Assembly (NCBI RefSeq): GCF_900141875.1
Contig: NZ_FQZE01000002.1
Span: 124,001 to 188,000, forward strand
Direction: 5' to 3'
From: Tangfeifania diversioriginum
GTDB taxonomy: Bacteria; Bacteroidota; Bacteroidia; Bacteroidales; Prolixibacteraceae
Length of the DNA: 64,000 nt
Shown here: positions 52,596 to 61,721 of the stretch, piece after piece
How positions within the stretch are numbered: the stretch's first letter is position 1
Layout of the letters: every line of letters begins with the position of its first letter
Made by a program: the position numbers and the translations under genes
The notes under the pieces: model-generated
Told to the model about the DNA's origin: nothing
Database searches by the model: none
What the model saw: the letters and a program-made list of their open reading frames with translations, nothing else

Positions 52596-53939
52596 TTACA
52601 GGAGGGTATCCAGCTTTTCAGTCAAACTTTGCTTTTCACTTAAAAGTTGGTGATAGATTTTGGGGTTAGATCTTTTTAACCACAGGTGCCTGAACATGCC
52701 AATGTTTTTTCGAAACAGTAAAAACCATTTGAAGGCCAGTTTCCCGGTCAATGGGAAACTCACCAAAAACAATATTTTCAGCCAAATGCCCGGAATAATC
52801 CAGGACACAGCAAGCAGTTCCAGCAAATAAAGAACCGGAAAAACAATGATTCCTGCACCCAAAAAGAAGGTGCTCCAAAATGAAAAATCTTTTACTTTTT
52901 TGCGTACAACCTTATCGATGATGAAAAAAGGAAGTGCGTTGAAAATGAGTCCGTATAAAAATACTGGCAGGCCTAAAATCAAAACCGGGATATTGAAAAT
53001 TATTTTCCTAAAATGACTCCGCGGGCTGGAGTCGGTTAACCAGCTTCTGAGTTTTAGTTTTTTGATTTTAGAATTCAGGCTGCCGGCTTTTTTTGCAACC
53101 TGCTCTGCCACCTCCGGGTTTTCAGTTTCCAGTTTATCTAATTTATCAACCAAAACCTGGTCCGATTTAAACCGGTTTAATGTTGAAGCTTTTATGTTTT
53201 GTTTTCTCAAAAAATGTGGCCCGTAAATTTCTCTTATGGCCTCAAATTCATTATATGACCGCTTTGTTTTAAAGTTTAAAATTAACGGAAGTATTGATTT
53301 ATGAATTTCTGTTTTGAGCGCAATGGTGGCTAAATTTGGATTTTCGTGATACTGTTCCAGGTAATCTTTTGCAGGAATGGGATCCCCAAAATTAACAATC
53401 ACAGTGCGGTTAAATTTCCAATAGCTGCTGTAATAAATTCCTGTTGGAATAATTTGAATGTCGAGCTTGTTTTCGCTTTTCTCTTCGGCCATAAAAACAA
53501 TGCGCGGCACAGCCTTTTTGTGCGCCAGCATTTGGCGTTTGGCAGAATGTGCGGCCTCAGGGAAAAGTGCCAGCGCAAAATTGTTTTCCAACACTTTTAT
53601 GGAATCCGAAAATGTTTTTTCATTTTTTTCAAGATTGGCTTTTCCGTCGCGCAACCGGTAAACCGGCATAATTTTCAAAAAATGTAAAATGGCATCAATT
53701 ACTTTTGATTTCCCAAACATGTCGGCTCGGCCCAGCCAAACCGGCTGAAAACGGGTGTGCAAAAGAATGGCCATGGGGTCGCTTAACGCATTTTGGTGAT
53801 TGGGCGCAAAAACAATCGGTTTGTTTTTCGGAATTTTTTCTTTGCCGGTAATAATTACTTTTTTGTGAATAAGCCAGTCGGCAAATGATATGTACTGTTT
53901 CAGAAACCAGTACCCCAACGACCACTTCTCATATTTCAT
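52596..53939 (-). CDS. Lysophospholipid acyltransferase family protein
   Basis: 447 residues. N-terminal half: PlsC-type domain with NHQNALSDP (NHxxxxD, ~47–55) and FPEAAHS (the second motif, ~130). The C-terminal part has three or four membrane helices (~310–430), an arrangement common for these long acyltransferases in Bacteroidota. It probably acylates lysophosphatidic acid or another lipid. ATG 53939 overlaps the symporter stop by 4 bp (ATGA), so the frame extending to 54020 is rejected. Confidence 0.83.
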   Translation of the reverse strand: MKYEKWSLGYWFLKQYISFADWLIHKKVIITGKEKIPKNKPIVFAPNHQNALSDPMAILLHTRFQPVWLGRADMFGKSKVIDAILHFLKIMPVYRLRDGKANLEKNEKTFSDSIKVLENNFALALFPEAAHSAKRQMLAHKKAVPRIVFMAEEKSENKLDIQIIPTGIYYSSYWKFNRTVIVNFGDPIPAKDYLEQYHENPNLATIALKTEIHKSILPLILNFKTKRSYNEFEAIREIYGPHFLRKQNIKASTLNRFKSDQVLVDKLDKLETENPEVAEQVAKKAGSLNSKIKKLKLRSWLTDSSPRSHFRKIIFNIPVLILGLPVFLYGLIFNALPFFIIDKVVRKKVKDFSFWSTFFLGAGIIVFPVLYLLELLAVSWIIPGIWLKILFLVSFPLTGKLAFKWFLLFRKNIGMFRHLWLKRSNPKIYHQLLSEKQSLTEKLDTLL

Positions 53940-54895
53940 TGCACAGCAGTTTGATATAATGGTTTTCGGGCCCAGAGTCCTGAAATTGCCAGGCCGCTCA
54001 CAATGTGCCACACTCCCCACCAGGCTGCAATAAATGTCATGCCGCCCAGTTCGAGTTCCGGTGGAAAAATTTTGGGATTGAACATGAGCACCAGTGCCAG
54101 CCCGGAGTTTTGTATTCCCGTTTCAAGCGTTATTGCACGACGGTCAACACGCGGCAGTTTCAATGCCGAGGCTAAGGTAAAACCAGTTGTCAGGGCAAGG
54201 GCATTGTGCACAAGCACAATTAAAAATATGAGGTGGATAAAGCGAATAAAGTGGCTGAAATTGGCCGAAAGCAGAATAATAACAAATGCAATAAAAATGA
54301 GAATAGAAGCTTGTTTTATTGGCTTCTTGATTTTTTTGGTGAATTTAGGAAGGTATTGTGAAAATAAAAGTCCTGCAATAACCGGTATTCCGAGCAAAAT
54401 AATTACGGTTTGCACCATTTGCATGAAATCAATTTCAATGGGCACCAGGTAATTTCCTGCACCAGATGCGTTATAGTGATTCAGGTACATTTTTCCCCAA
54501 ACGGCAAAATTTAATGGCGTCATAAAAGTGGCCGCTAAAGTGGCGAATCCGGTGAGACTGACCGAAAGTGCCACGTTTCCCTTGGCCATCGAACTCATAA
54601 AATTTGAAACATTTCCTCCGGGGCACGAAGCAATTAAAATCATTCCGAGTGCCACGGTGGGAGTGGGGTTCAGAATTAATACAAACAAGAATGTTATAAA
54701 CGGCAACAGGAAAAACTGCGAAATAGCACCTGTAATAGCCGATTTGGGCTTGAGGATGACATCTTTGAAATGCTGCCATTTTATATCGAGCGCCACGCCA
54801 AACATTACAAAGGCAATTACAACATTTAATGCGAACAACCCGGTGGGAGAGAAGTTTAATCGTACATGATCAAGTACTTCCAGAGCCTCATTCAT
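53936..54895 (-). CDS. Bile acid:sodium symporter family protein
   Basis: 319 residues with nine or ten hydrophobic helices, the BASS/SBF signature CPGGNVSNFMSSMAKGNVALS (here about 98–118) and a second half with GIQNSGLALVL (~262–272). The family carries bile acids, pantoate, pyruvate or organic sulfates with sodium; which is unknown. It is translationally coupled to the downstream acyltransferase gene. Confidence 0.87.
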   Translation of the reverse strand: MNEALEVLDHVRLNFSPTGLFALNVVIAFVMFGVALDIKWQHFKDVILKPKSAITGAISQFFLLPFITFLFVLILNPTPTVALGMILIASCPGGNVSNFMSSMAKGNVALSVSLTGFATLAATFMTPLNFAVWGKMYLNHYNASGAGNYLVPIEIDFMQMVQTVIILLGIPVIAGLLFSQYLPKFTKKIKKPIKQASILIFIAFVIILLSANFSHFIRFIHLIFLIVLVHNALALTTGFTLASALKLPRVDRRAITLETGIQNSGLALVLMFNPKIFPPELELGGMTFIAAWWGVWHIVSGLAISGLWARKPLYQTAVQ

Positions 54896-54947
54896 AAGAA
54901 ATTATTTAATTGAATGCCGAAAAATAGAAAAACTATTGCGAAAAACA

Positions 54948-54987
54948 ATAAAAAAGCCGAAACCCATTATCTTACGGTCTCGGCTTC
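54948..54987 (-). terminator. Terminator of the alkaline phosphatase gene
   Basis: On the minus strand AAGCCGAGACC, a 9-nt loop, GGGTTTCGGCTT and then a T run ending ATTG. Confidence 0.8.
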
Positions 54988-55006
54988 AATTGTGGCTGCA
55001 GTATTG

Positions 55007-56167
55007 TTAATTGCTGATAATCAGTTCTTTAATTTTTTTATTGATGTCGGTGTTGTCTATAAAACCGATAAATTCTTCAGCACCCGGACCATAAGCGAAA
55101 ACAGGCACCATTAAGCCAGTGTGGCCGCCGGTTGTAAATTCTCCTTTTACCAGGCCGGTTTCAGGATTGCCTTCCAGAATAGACATTCCACCGGTTTCAT
55201 GGTCGGCAGTTACAATAACCAGTGTTTCTTTGTCTTTTGATGCAAACTCCAGGGCCTCGCCAATAGCCTGGTCAAAATCGAGCATGTCTTCCACCACATA
55301 AATTGTGCTTCCGGCATGGCCGCCCCAGTCAATTTGCGAACCTTCAACCATCAGGAAGAATCCTTTTTTATTCTTGCTCAAAACAGTAATGGCTGTTTTG
55401 GTGGAAACAGGCAGCATATCACCGCGTTCGGCTACTCTTCCGTTATGTCCCGGAGCTGTAAACCCAGCCAGCTTTCCTTTTTTTACTTTTTTTATTTTAT
55501 TTAGATCCTGTTCAACAACGTAACCTTTTTGTTCCAGTTCGTTTGCGAGGTTGCGGCCATCTTCGCGTTCGGTAAAATGGCTATAGCCCCCGCCAATAAA
55601 CACATCGATATCTGTTTTCAGAAAATCGGCGGCAATTTCTTCATACATATTCCGGCTGGTTTGGTGAGCAATAAACGAGGCGGGTGTGGCATGTGTAATA
55701 GCTGATGTGGAGACAAGCCCTGTGGCTAATCCCTTGTCCTCGGCATCTTCCAAAATCGTTTTAACCGGATTGTCGTTTACATCAACTCCAATGGCACCAT
55801 TGTATGTTTTTACCCCTGTTGAAATGGCGGTTCCGCCTGCAGCTGAATCGGTGATGTAATTGTCAGCTGAATTTGTACTCATCAGCCCTGTATATTTGAA
55901 ATTTTGGATGAACAGCTGTCCTTTGTTTGCGATTAAACCGGACTGGAGCTGAGGTAAACTCATTCCGTCACCAATTAAAAGAATTACATTTTTGGGTTTT
56001 TTCGATTTAAATTTATGCAGATAGGTTTTTACCATGTGTGTGTCGCCACCCTGATAAATTTTTTCATTATCTTCTGCCTCGGCTTCGAGGTAGTCATTCT
56101 GAGCATAAGTAAAAATACTTGCAGTTAGTGCAAGTAATAAAATCATTGATTTTCGTAACATATTCAT
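55007..56167 (-). CDS. phoA: Alkaline phosphatase (PhoA family)
   Basis: 386 residues. Signal peptide ending FTYAQN (about residue 23). Metal and nucleophile motifs: LLIGDGMS (~63–70), the nucleophile serine in TDSAAGGTA (Ser near 106), WGGHAG (~283), TADHETGG (~320) and the zinc histidine in TGGHTG (~345). It hydrolyses phosphate monoesters in the periplasm. No Pho regulatory genes or obvious Pho box are adjacent. Confidence 0.92.
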   Translation of the reverse strand: MNMLRKSMILLLALTASIFTYAQNDYLEAEAEDNEKIYQGGDTHMVKTYLHKFKSKKPKNVILLIGDGMSLPQLQSGLIANKGQLFIQNFKYTGLMSTNSADNYITDSAAGGTAISTGVKTYNGAIGVDVNDNPVKTILEDAEDKGLATGLVSTSAITHATPASFIAHQTSRNMYEEIAADFLKTDIDVFIGGGYSHFTEREDGRNLANELEQKGYVVEQDLNKIKKVKKGKLAGFTAPGHNGRVAERGDMLPVSTKTAITVLSKNKKGFFLMVEGSQIDWGGHAGSTIYVVEDMLDFDQAIGEALEFASKDKETLVIVTADHETGGMSILEGNPETGLVKGEFTTGGHTGLMVPVFAYGPGAEEFIGFIDNTDINKKIKELIISN

Positions 56168-56374
56168 TTTAATTTTAATTTTGAATCAGTAAAAATAAGT
56201 AGAAATATTTTTGTTCAAAGTCAAATCTTTAAAAGATCTGTGAAATTTACTGTTTTTTATTTTTTATTGAATAAATGCTTAATCAAACGCTTTCCTGGAA
56301 TTATTCGGCTACTACCATTTAACATTGGAATATCCAACAAGTTCAATCCACATTATTAAAGAAGTGTAAAATTT

Positions 56375-57037
56375 TTATTTAAATTTCACGAGTTCATTCT
56401 TGTCGAAATCAGTATTCAGAAAAAAGTAAGTACCCTCGTGGGTTGTGTTTAACCTGATGATGTCCATTATTATGAAATTGCTTAGGATTTCCTGCGCTTT
56501 ATGCCTCGAAATTTGAGCCAGCCGCATGAATTTTGAAAATGTAATCCTTTCGTTTTCCTGGAGGTACTGAATCAGAAATTTTTCATCATCGGAATAGGTA
56601 AAACAAATTCCTTTTGGGCTGTTCTGTTTGTTCCAAACCACCAGTTGGATTTTGTGTGCTAAAATGTTTTCATCGTTTTTTCTGATATACGCCAGCCACT
56701 TTCCACTTTGGTCTTTCGCGTAATGGGGCTTTTCAATGCTTGGCTCAATGGAGATTTCGAGTACGGTTTTTCCTTCGGAATTCCATTGTTTAGTTGAAAA
56801 ATTGATGGGCGGATTACTGTAAATTTTGGCGGCTGCCTCAACCATGTAAAACTCTTCGTCGGTGCTTATTCCCACAATTTTGCCATTATCTTTTACCCCG
56901 ATGAGCAACCGCCCACCATCGGTATTGGCAAATGCAACAAGCGATTTGGCAATTTTTTTCGAGTCGTTTATGCAGTACTTGAAATCTTGCTGCTGGTGTT
57001 CGCCCTCTTCAATAAGTTTATGTAGATACTGATTCAA
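56375..57037 (-). CDS. AlbA_2 (Schlafen-like) domain protein
   Basis: 220 residues. N-terminal AlbA_2 domain with FANTDGGRLLIGVKDNGKIVGI (about 36–57, shown in part) preceded by QQDFKYC, and a C-terminal winged-helix-like segment (~160–205). Proteins of this class bind nucleic acid or nucleotides and serve as transcription regulators; the Schlafen nuclease residues are not evident. Upstream gap 56168–56374 is A/T-rich and empty as far as I can see. Confidence 0.8.
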   Translation of the reverse strand: MNQYLHKLIEEGEHQQQDFKYCINDSKKIAKSLVAFANTDGGRLLIGVKDNGKIVGISTDEEFYMVEAAAKIYSNPPINFSTKQWNSEGKTVLEISIEPSIEKPHYAKDQSGKWLAYIRKNDENILAHKIQLVVWNKQNSPKGICFTYSDDEKFLIQYLQENERITFSKFMRLAQISRHKAQEILSNFIIMDIIRLNTTHEGTYFFLNTDFDKNELVKFK

Positions 57038-57076
57038 AACGGGGAATTTTTTATCCTGCTCAAAAACCAGGGTGTA

Positions 57077-57523
57077 TTATTTTAGCCATTCAAAAGTTAT
57101 ATAATGATCCGGACTCATGCCCAGTTTTTTATAAGTTTTTTGGGCCGCTTTGTTGTCCTTGTCGGCATACAAACGAATTCCTTTCAGCGACTCCTCCTGC
57201 AATACCATTTCTTTTAAATGCGAATACATTTTGCTGTAAACCCCTTTTCGCCTGAATTCGGGCAGTATAAATACCGACTGTATCCAAAGCACAGTTCCAT
57301 TGCGCCAGTCGCTCCACTCGTAGGTAGTTAAAAGCGAACCTATGATTTTACCTTTTTTTTCAGCCACATAGTAACGGCCTTTTGTGTTGTCGTTTATTAC
57401 TTCTTCTACACCTTTTTCTACTGTAGGTTGGTGAAGTTTAATATTTTCCGTTTCTTCGGCCATTGCCATTTGAAATTGGACAATTGCAGAAACATCTGTT
57501 TTTTTTGCTATTCTTACTAACAT
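57077..57523 (-). CDS. GNAT family N-acetyltransferase
   Basis: 148 residues. Single GNAT fold with motif A as RRKGVYSKMYSHL (acetyl-CoA pyrophosphate loop, ~95–107) and YKKLGM at the end (~130). Acetylates an amine substrate that cannot be predicted. A TAATTTTG -7 element on the minus strand lies at 57540–57547, 17 bp upstream. Confidence 0.85.
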   Translation of the reverse strand: MLVRIAKKTDVSAIVQFQMAMAEETENIKLHQPTVEKGVEEVINDNTKGRYYVAEKKGKIIGSLLTTYEWSDWRNGTVLWIQSVFILPEFRRKGVYSKMYSHLKEMVLQEESLKGIRLYADKDNKAAQKTYKKLGMSPDHYITFEWLK

Positions 57524-57623
57524 TTTTATTTTTAAAAGGCAAAATTAAAAAAACCGGCATAACCATTAAGTTTTGGTTGATAAAAGTATCCGGCATATTT
57601 TATATGTATTAAAATAACACAAC

Positions 57624-58142
57624 ATGAAGATTGTAGTTGCTTCGAAAAATCCGGTAAAAATTGAAGCTGTACAAAAAGGATTTAAATCGTATTTTAATGA
57701 TATTACAGTTGAAAGTGTCCTGGTTGACTCAGGAGTATCAGAACAGCCAGGCACCGATGATGAAACCCTTACTGGAGCAATCAACCGGGTAAAAGCCGCC
57801 CGGAATCAGATTTATGACGCTGACTATTGGGTGGCCATTGAGGGTGGAATTCAGGCCAATGAAAAAGATGTTCACGCTTTTGCATGGGTGGTTATTTATT
57901 CGGCAGGAAAATATGGTGAGGCCCGGACTGCGTCATTTGTTCTTCCAAAAAAGATAGCCCATTTGGTGGCTGGTGGAATGGAGCTTGGAGTGGCCAACGA
58001 CATGGTTTTTAACGAAACAAATTCGAAACAAAAAAACGGGGCCGTGGGGTTGCTTACCCACAACCAAATCGATCGGGTTGAGTTATACCGTGCAGGTGTG
58101 GTTTTGGCTTTAATTCCCTTTGTGAATCAGGGGTTGTATTAG
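57624..58142 (+). CDS. yjjX: Inosine/xanthosine triphosphatase (non-canonical NTP hydrolase)
   Basis: 172 residues. NTPase fold with VVASKNPVKIEAVQKGF (4–20) and WVAIEGGIQANEK (~72–84), followed by LGVANDMVF (~118–126), as in YjjX/DUF84. Removes inosine or xanthosine triphosphates from the nucleotide pool. Its stop overlaps the end of the convergent NifX-like gene by 4 bp. Confidence 0.88.
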   Translation: MKIVVASKNPVKIEAVQKGFKSYFNDITVESVLVDSGVSEQPGTDDETLTGAINRVKAARNQIYDADYWVAIEGGIQANEKDVHAFAWVVIYSAGKYGEARTASFVLPKKIAHLVAGGMELGVANDMVFNETNSKQKNGAVGLLTHNQIDRVELYRAGVVLALIPFVNQGLY

Positions 58143-58468
58143 CCAGCCTTTTGGTTTATCCGGTTAATTATTTCTTCCACCTTAATTTTTTCTTCCTGTA
58201 AAAGAACAAGCTGCAACTTTTCTTTTTCGAGTAAACTGCTCACCATAGGGCCAACTTCTCCGGTAATGATTACCGAAACGCCTTTTTTCTGAAGGTGCTT
58301 AATCAGTTTTACCCCGCTGTGATCTGTATCTTTGTACGGATTCTCCACAATTGAATATGTACCGCTTGCCTCGTTGTAAATAACAATGTTTTCACACTTT
58401 CCGAAGCGTAAATCGAGAAATGATTTTTCGGATTTTCCAGAGGAGGAAATTGCATAAACTTTATTCAT
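58139..58468 (-). CDS. NifB/NifX-type iron-molybdenum cluster-binding protein
   Basis: 109 residues, one dinitrogenase cofactor-biosynthesis domain: SSSGKSEKSFLDLRFGKCENIVIY at the start, with a central VIITGEVGP strand. Such small proteins in non-diazotrophs bind Fe–S or Mo–Fe clusters for unknown ends. No nitrogenase genes are near. It lies downstream of the CMD family gene on the same strand. Confidence 0.82.
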   Translation of the reverse strand: MNKVYAISSSGKSEKSFLDLRFGKCENIVIYNEASGTYSIVENPYKDTDHSGVKLIKHLQKKGVSVIITGEVGPMVSSLLEKEKLQLVLLQEEKIKVEEIINRINQKAG

Positions 58469-58516
58469 AACTTGAAAGTTGTTTTTTACTATAACAATTT
58501 TAAACCTGAAAGTTTT

Positions 58517-58861
58517 TTATTTCTGGTTGTTTAATGCTTCCCAGTATTCCAGCGCTCTTCGTGTATGGGGAATAACAATGGTTCCGCCAACCACATTGGC
58601 TACCGAGAAAACTTCAAAAATTTCGTTGGTACTTACCCCTTGTTCAAAACATTTTTCCAGGTGGTATCTCACGCAATCGTCGCACCTCAGCACCATTGAT
58701 GTGGCCAGGCCGAGCATTTCTTTCACTTTGCCGCTAAGTGCGCCATCCTGGTAAGTCAGGGTATCGAGGCTGTAAAGCCGTTTCATTACTTTATTGTCGC
58801 TACCCAGTATTTTGTCATTCATTTTTGAACGATAGGCATTAAAATCTTCAATTATGGCCAT
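58517..58861 (-). CDS. Carboxymuconolactone decarboxylase/AhpD-like protein
   Basis: 114 residues, one CMD domain. The redox pair Cys60-Asp-Asp-Cys63 with His67 matches the AhpD-type active site (CxxCxxxH), which suggests a peroxidase or thiol-redox activity rather than decarboxylase. It lies 11 bp after miaB on the same strand, followed by the NifX-like gene. Confidence 0.85.
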   Translation of the reverse strand: MAIIEDFNAYRSKMNDKILGSDNKVMKRLYSLDTLTYQDGALSGKVKEMLGLATSMVLRCDDCVRYHLEKCFEQGVSTNEIFEVFSVANVVGGTIVIPHTRRALEYWEALNNQK

Positions 58862-58872
58862 AATTTAATTTT

Positions 58873-60201
58873 TTATTCCACGTCTCCAATTAAAGTCGTT
58901 TGGGTGCAGCTATTGATTTTTACTTTTACAAAATCGCCTTTTTTAAAATTGTATTTGGGAAATACCACTACTTTGTTTTCGGAAGTCCGGCCAAAAAGTT
59001 GCTGGTCCGATTTTTTTGAAAAACCTTCCACAAGAACTTCAACCACTTTGCCAATATCTTTTTGGTTGCTTTCCAGCGAAAGGCTGTTTTGGAGTTGAAT
59101 CACTTCGTTTAACCGGCGCGTTTTGGTTTCCTCCGGCACATCGTCTTTCATTTTTTTGGCTGCGTAGGTGCCGGGCCTTTCCGAATATTTAAACATGAAA
59201 GCCATATCGAATTTTACCTCTTCCATCAGCGACAGTGTTTGGGCGTGGTCTTCTTCGGTTTCGCTGCAAAAACCGGTAAATACATCGGTGGATAATCCGC
59301 AACCGGGCAAAATGGTTTTAATGGCCCGAATGCGGTCGAGGTACCAATCGCGATCGTATTTGCGGTTCATCAGCTTTAAAATGCGCGAACTGCCCGACTG
59401 CACCGGCAAATGGATGTGTTTGCAAATGTTGGGGTACTGCGCCATTATGTGCAGCACTTTGTCCGACATATCTTTGGGGTGCGAAGTGGTAAAACGTATC
59501 CGCATTTCAGGATCTATTTTAGCAACCATTTCCAGCAAATCCCAAAAGCGCACCGGTTTTCGTTCTCCTTCCGGCAGCCAATTAAACGAATTAACGTTTT
59601 GCCCGAGCAGGGTTACTTCCTTATAGTTTTTTGACGAAAGATCTTTTACTTCATTTAAAATATCCTGTGGGTAGCGGCTGCGTTCACGTCCGCGTGTGTA
59701 CGGAACAATACAGTAGGTGCAAAAATTATTACACCCACGGGTAATGCTTACAAATCCTGAAAGCGCTTTGTCGCCAAGGCGCACGGGAGTGATTTTGTCG
59801 TAGGTTTCAATGGTCGATAATTCGGTGTTGAGGGCCTTTTCGCCGCTTTCCACTTTATCGATTAAATAGGGGAGATCGCGGTAGGCATCGGGCCCGGCCA
59901 CCAAATCAACCACGCCTTTCTCCAGAAATTCATTGCCAACCCGTTCGGCCATGCACCCGAGCACTCCAACCACCAGCTTTTTATTTTTCTTTTTGATGGC
60001 ATTGTAATGGTTCAGTCTGCCCCAAATGCGTTTTTCGGCATTGTCGCGAACCGAGCAGGTATTCAGGAAAACCGCATCAGCATCTTCGGGCGATTTTACC
60101 AACTGGTATTGCCTTTCCTGTAAAATAGCAGCCACCACTTCGCTGTCGGCCACGTTCATCTGGCATCCGTAAGTTTCTATGTATAGTTTTTTTTGTTCCA
60201 T
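58873..60201 (-). CDS. miaB: tRNA-2-methylthio-N6-dimethylallyladenosine synthase MiaB
   Basis: 442 residues, normal length. The N-terminal cluster cysteines are in YGCQMN (Cys13), NTCSVR and GVLGCMAE; the radical SAM motif is GCNNFCTYCIVPYTRGRE (~153–170) and a TRAM domain closes the protein (~375–440). It adds a methylthio group to position 37 of tRNAs reading U-initial codons, needing two 4Fe–4S clusters. On the minus strand CAAATTTA (60213–60220) reads TAAATTTG, a fitting -7 element. Confidence 0.95.
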   Translation of the reverse strand: MEQKKLYIETYGCQMNVADSEVVAAILQERQYQLVKSPEDADAVFLNTCSVRDNAEKRIWGRLNHYNAIKKKNKKLVVGVLGCMAERVGNEFLEKGVVDLVAGPDAYRDLPYLIDKVESGEKALNTELSTIETYDKITPVRLGDKALSGFVSITRGCNNFCTYCIVPYTRGRERSRYPQDILNEVKDLSSKNYKEVTLLGQNVNSFNWLPEGERKPVRFWDLLEMVAKIDPEMRIRFTTSHPKDMSDKVLHIMAQYPNICKHIHLPVQSGSSRILKLMNRKYDRDWYLDRIRAIKTILPGCGLSTDVFTGFCSETEEDHAQTLSLMEEVKFDMAFMFKYSERPGTYAAKKMKDDVPEETKTRRLNEVIQLQNSLSLESNQKDIGKVVEVLVEGFSKKSDQQLFGRTSENKVVVFPKYNFKKGDFVKVKINSCTQTTLIGDVE

Positions 60202-60338
60202 GTCAAGTGGGGCAAATTTAGTTCATTTTACCGATTAACAGGAATCCACTTTCAAAAGAATATTATTTCGTGTTTGTCAGAAATTGCCATTTTCTACATT
60301 TTTGTAACTTAATAGAAATTTAAAAGAACAAAAAGCAT

Positions 60339-61088
60339 ATGTCAGGTCACAGCAAATGGTCAACCATAAAACGGAAAAAAGGGGCACTGGATGCCAAGCG
60401 GTCGAAAATGTTTTCGAAACTTTCGAAAGAGATTACTGTAGCAGCCAAACTGGGCGGCGCCGATGAGGAAGCCAATTCGAGGCTCCGCTTAGCGGTGCAA
60501 AATGCCAAAGGTCAGAACATGCCCAAAGATGTGATTCAACGGGCAATTAACAAGGCCGATAAGGATTCTTCCAATTTTGAAGAAATGACTTTTGAAGGTT
60601 ACGGGCCCGAGGGAATTGCCATTTTTGTGGAATGTCTTTCGGATAATAACAACCGTACGGTAGGCAGTGTGCGGTCAATTTTTTCAAAACATAACGGGCA
60701 TTTGGGAACCAATGGTTCAGTAGCCTTTCTTTTTGAAACCAAAGGTGTTTTTGTAGTTCCGGTTACGGACAAAATTGACATGGATGAGTTTGAGCTCGAG
60801 ATGATTGATGCCGGTGCTGAAGAACTGGAAGAAAATGACGGTTTTATTGAAATTACTTCTGCCATGGAGGATTTTGGCAACATTTCAAAAAAACTGGAAG
60901 AGCTAAGCATTGATGCTGAAAGCCAGGGCCTGCAGCGTATTCCAACAACCACTACGGCACTTGATGTGGAAGACGCTAAAAAAGTATTGCGCCTGATTGA
61001 ACGCCTGGAAGAAGACGACGATGTACAAAATGTTTACCACAACCTGGAAATTACACCCGAGTTGGAAAAAGCACTCAGCGAAGAGTAG
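60339..61088 (+). CDS. yebC: YebC/PmpR family protein
   Basis: 249 residues, full length. MSGHSKWSTIKRKKGALDAK at the N-terminus and the GADEEANSRLRLAVQNAK stretch are hallmarks; the C-terminal domain covers ~80–245. The family was described as transcriptional regulators and later as translation factors that relieve ribosome stalling at proline-rich motifs. A TTTG (60273) and a TACATTTTTG-like element upstream suggest a promoter with imperfect spacing. Confidence 0.93.
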   Translation: MSGHSKWSTIKRKKGALDAKRSKMFSKLSKEITVAAKLGGADEEANSRLRLAVQNAKGQNMPKDVIQRAINKADKDSSNFEEMTFEGYGPEGIAIFVECLSDNNNRTVGSVRSIFSKHNGHLGTNGSVAFLFETKGVFVVPVTDKIDMDEFELEMIDAGAEELEENDGFIEITSAMEDFGNISKKLEELSIDAESQGLQRIPTTTTALDVEDAKKVLRLIERLEEDDDVQNVYHNLEITPELEKALSEE

Positions 61089-61173
61089 TTTGCAGCCAGT
61101 TTATTTTAAAAGAGAAAGGGGCTTTTCAGTAACAGAAAATTCCTGCAGACAATTGTCAGTAAGAAAATCCGTT

Positions 61174-61202
61174 ATTGTTTTAAGGTTTTTACGTTATATT
61201 TG
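61174..61202 (+). promoter_or_regulatory. Predicted promoter of the SPOR protein gene
   Basis: ATTG at 61174–61177 and a perfect TATATTTG at 61195–61202, 17 bp apart. ATG 61224 follows 21 bp after. Confidence 0.5.
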
Positions 61203-61223
61203 CATTCTCAATTTAAGGGATTA

Positions 61224-61721
61224 ATGAGGGTACTTTTTTTAATCATTACAGGTTTGTTTTTTTGCCAGCTTGCTCAAGCGCAGGTTCAGTTTCCTGAAAG
61301 CACTACTTCTGATACTGTAGCTATTTCCGAAATAACAGTTGACAGCATTCAACTGCTTTCAGAACTTGACTTGACCCAGGATTCCCGCCTCGATAAAATG
61401 CTGAAATGGCATATTGAATATAACAGAAGGCGCGATGGAATGGATGGGTACCGTATTGAAATTTTTTCAAGCTCGGCGCTTAACGGTAAAGAACAGGCCC
61501 TGAAAAAGAAAGTGGAATTCCTGTCGTTATACCCCGATGTAAATGTTTACGTAAAATTCAGGGCACCGGTGTTCAAAGTGAGGATTGGCGATTTCAGGAC
61601 CAAAAAAGATGCAATGAAATTGTACAATCGGATCCGTAAAAATTACCCCGGTGCATTTATTGTTCCTGACATCATAAATTTTCCTGTGCTGAAAACAAAT
61701 AAATATGAGCGACCAGATTAA
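61224..61721 (+). CDS. SPOR-domain protein with signal peptide
   Basis: 165 residues. Signal peptide ending LAQAQV (~20). The C-terminal half (about 78–155) is a SPOR domain: GYRIEIFSSS, VNVYVKFRAPVFKVRIGDF, then the closing helix (KKDAMKLYNRIRK). SPOR domains bind denuded peptidoglycan, often at the division site. Start ATG 61224; a TTG at 61200 is disfavoured. The gene overlaps the next by 17 bp, so coupling to purine synthesis is by position only. Confidence 0.83.
   Translation: MRVLFLIITGLFFCQLAQAQVQFPESTTSDTVAISEITVDSIQLLSELDLTQDSRLDKMLKWHIEYNRRRDGMDGYRIEIFSSSALNGKEQALKKKVEFLSLYPDVNVYVKFRAPVFKVRIGDFRTKKDAMKLYNRIRKNYPGAFIVPDIINFPVLKTNKYERPD

Noticed and set aside
58139-58468. Nitrogen fixation capability
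   Set aside because: A lone NifX/NifB-type small domain occurs in many non-fixing bacteria; no nif genes are present in the window.
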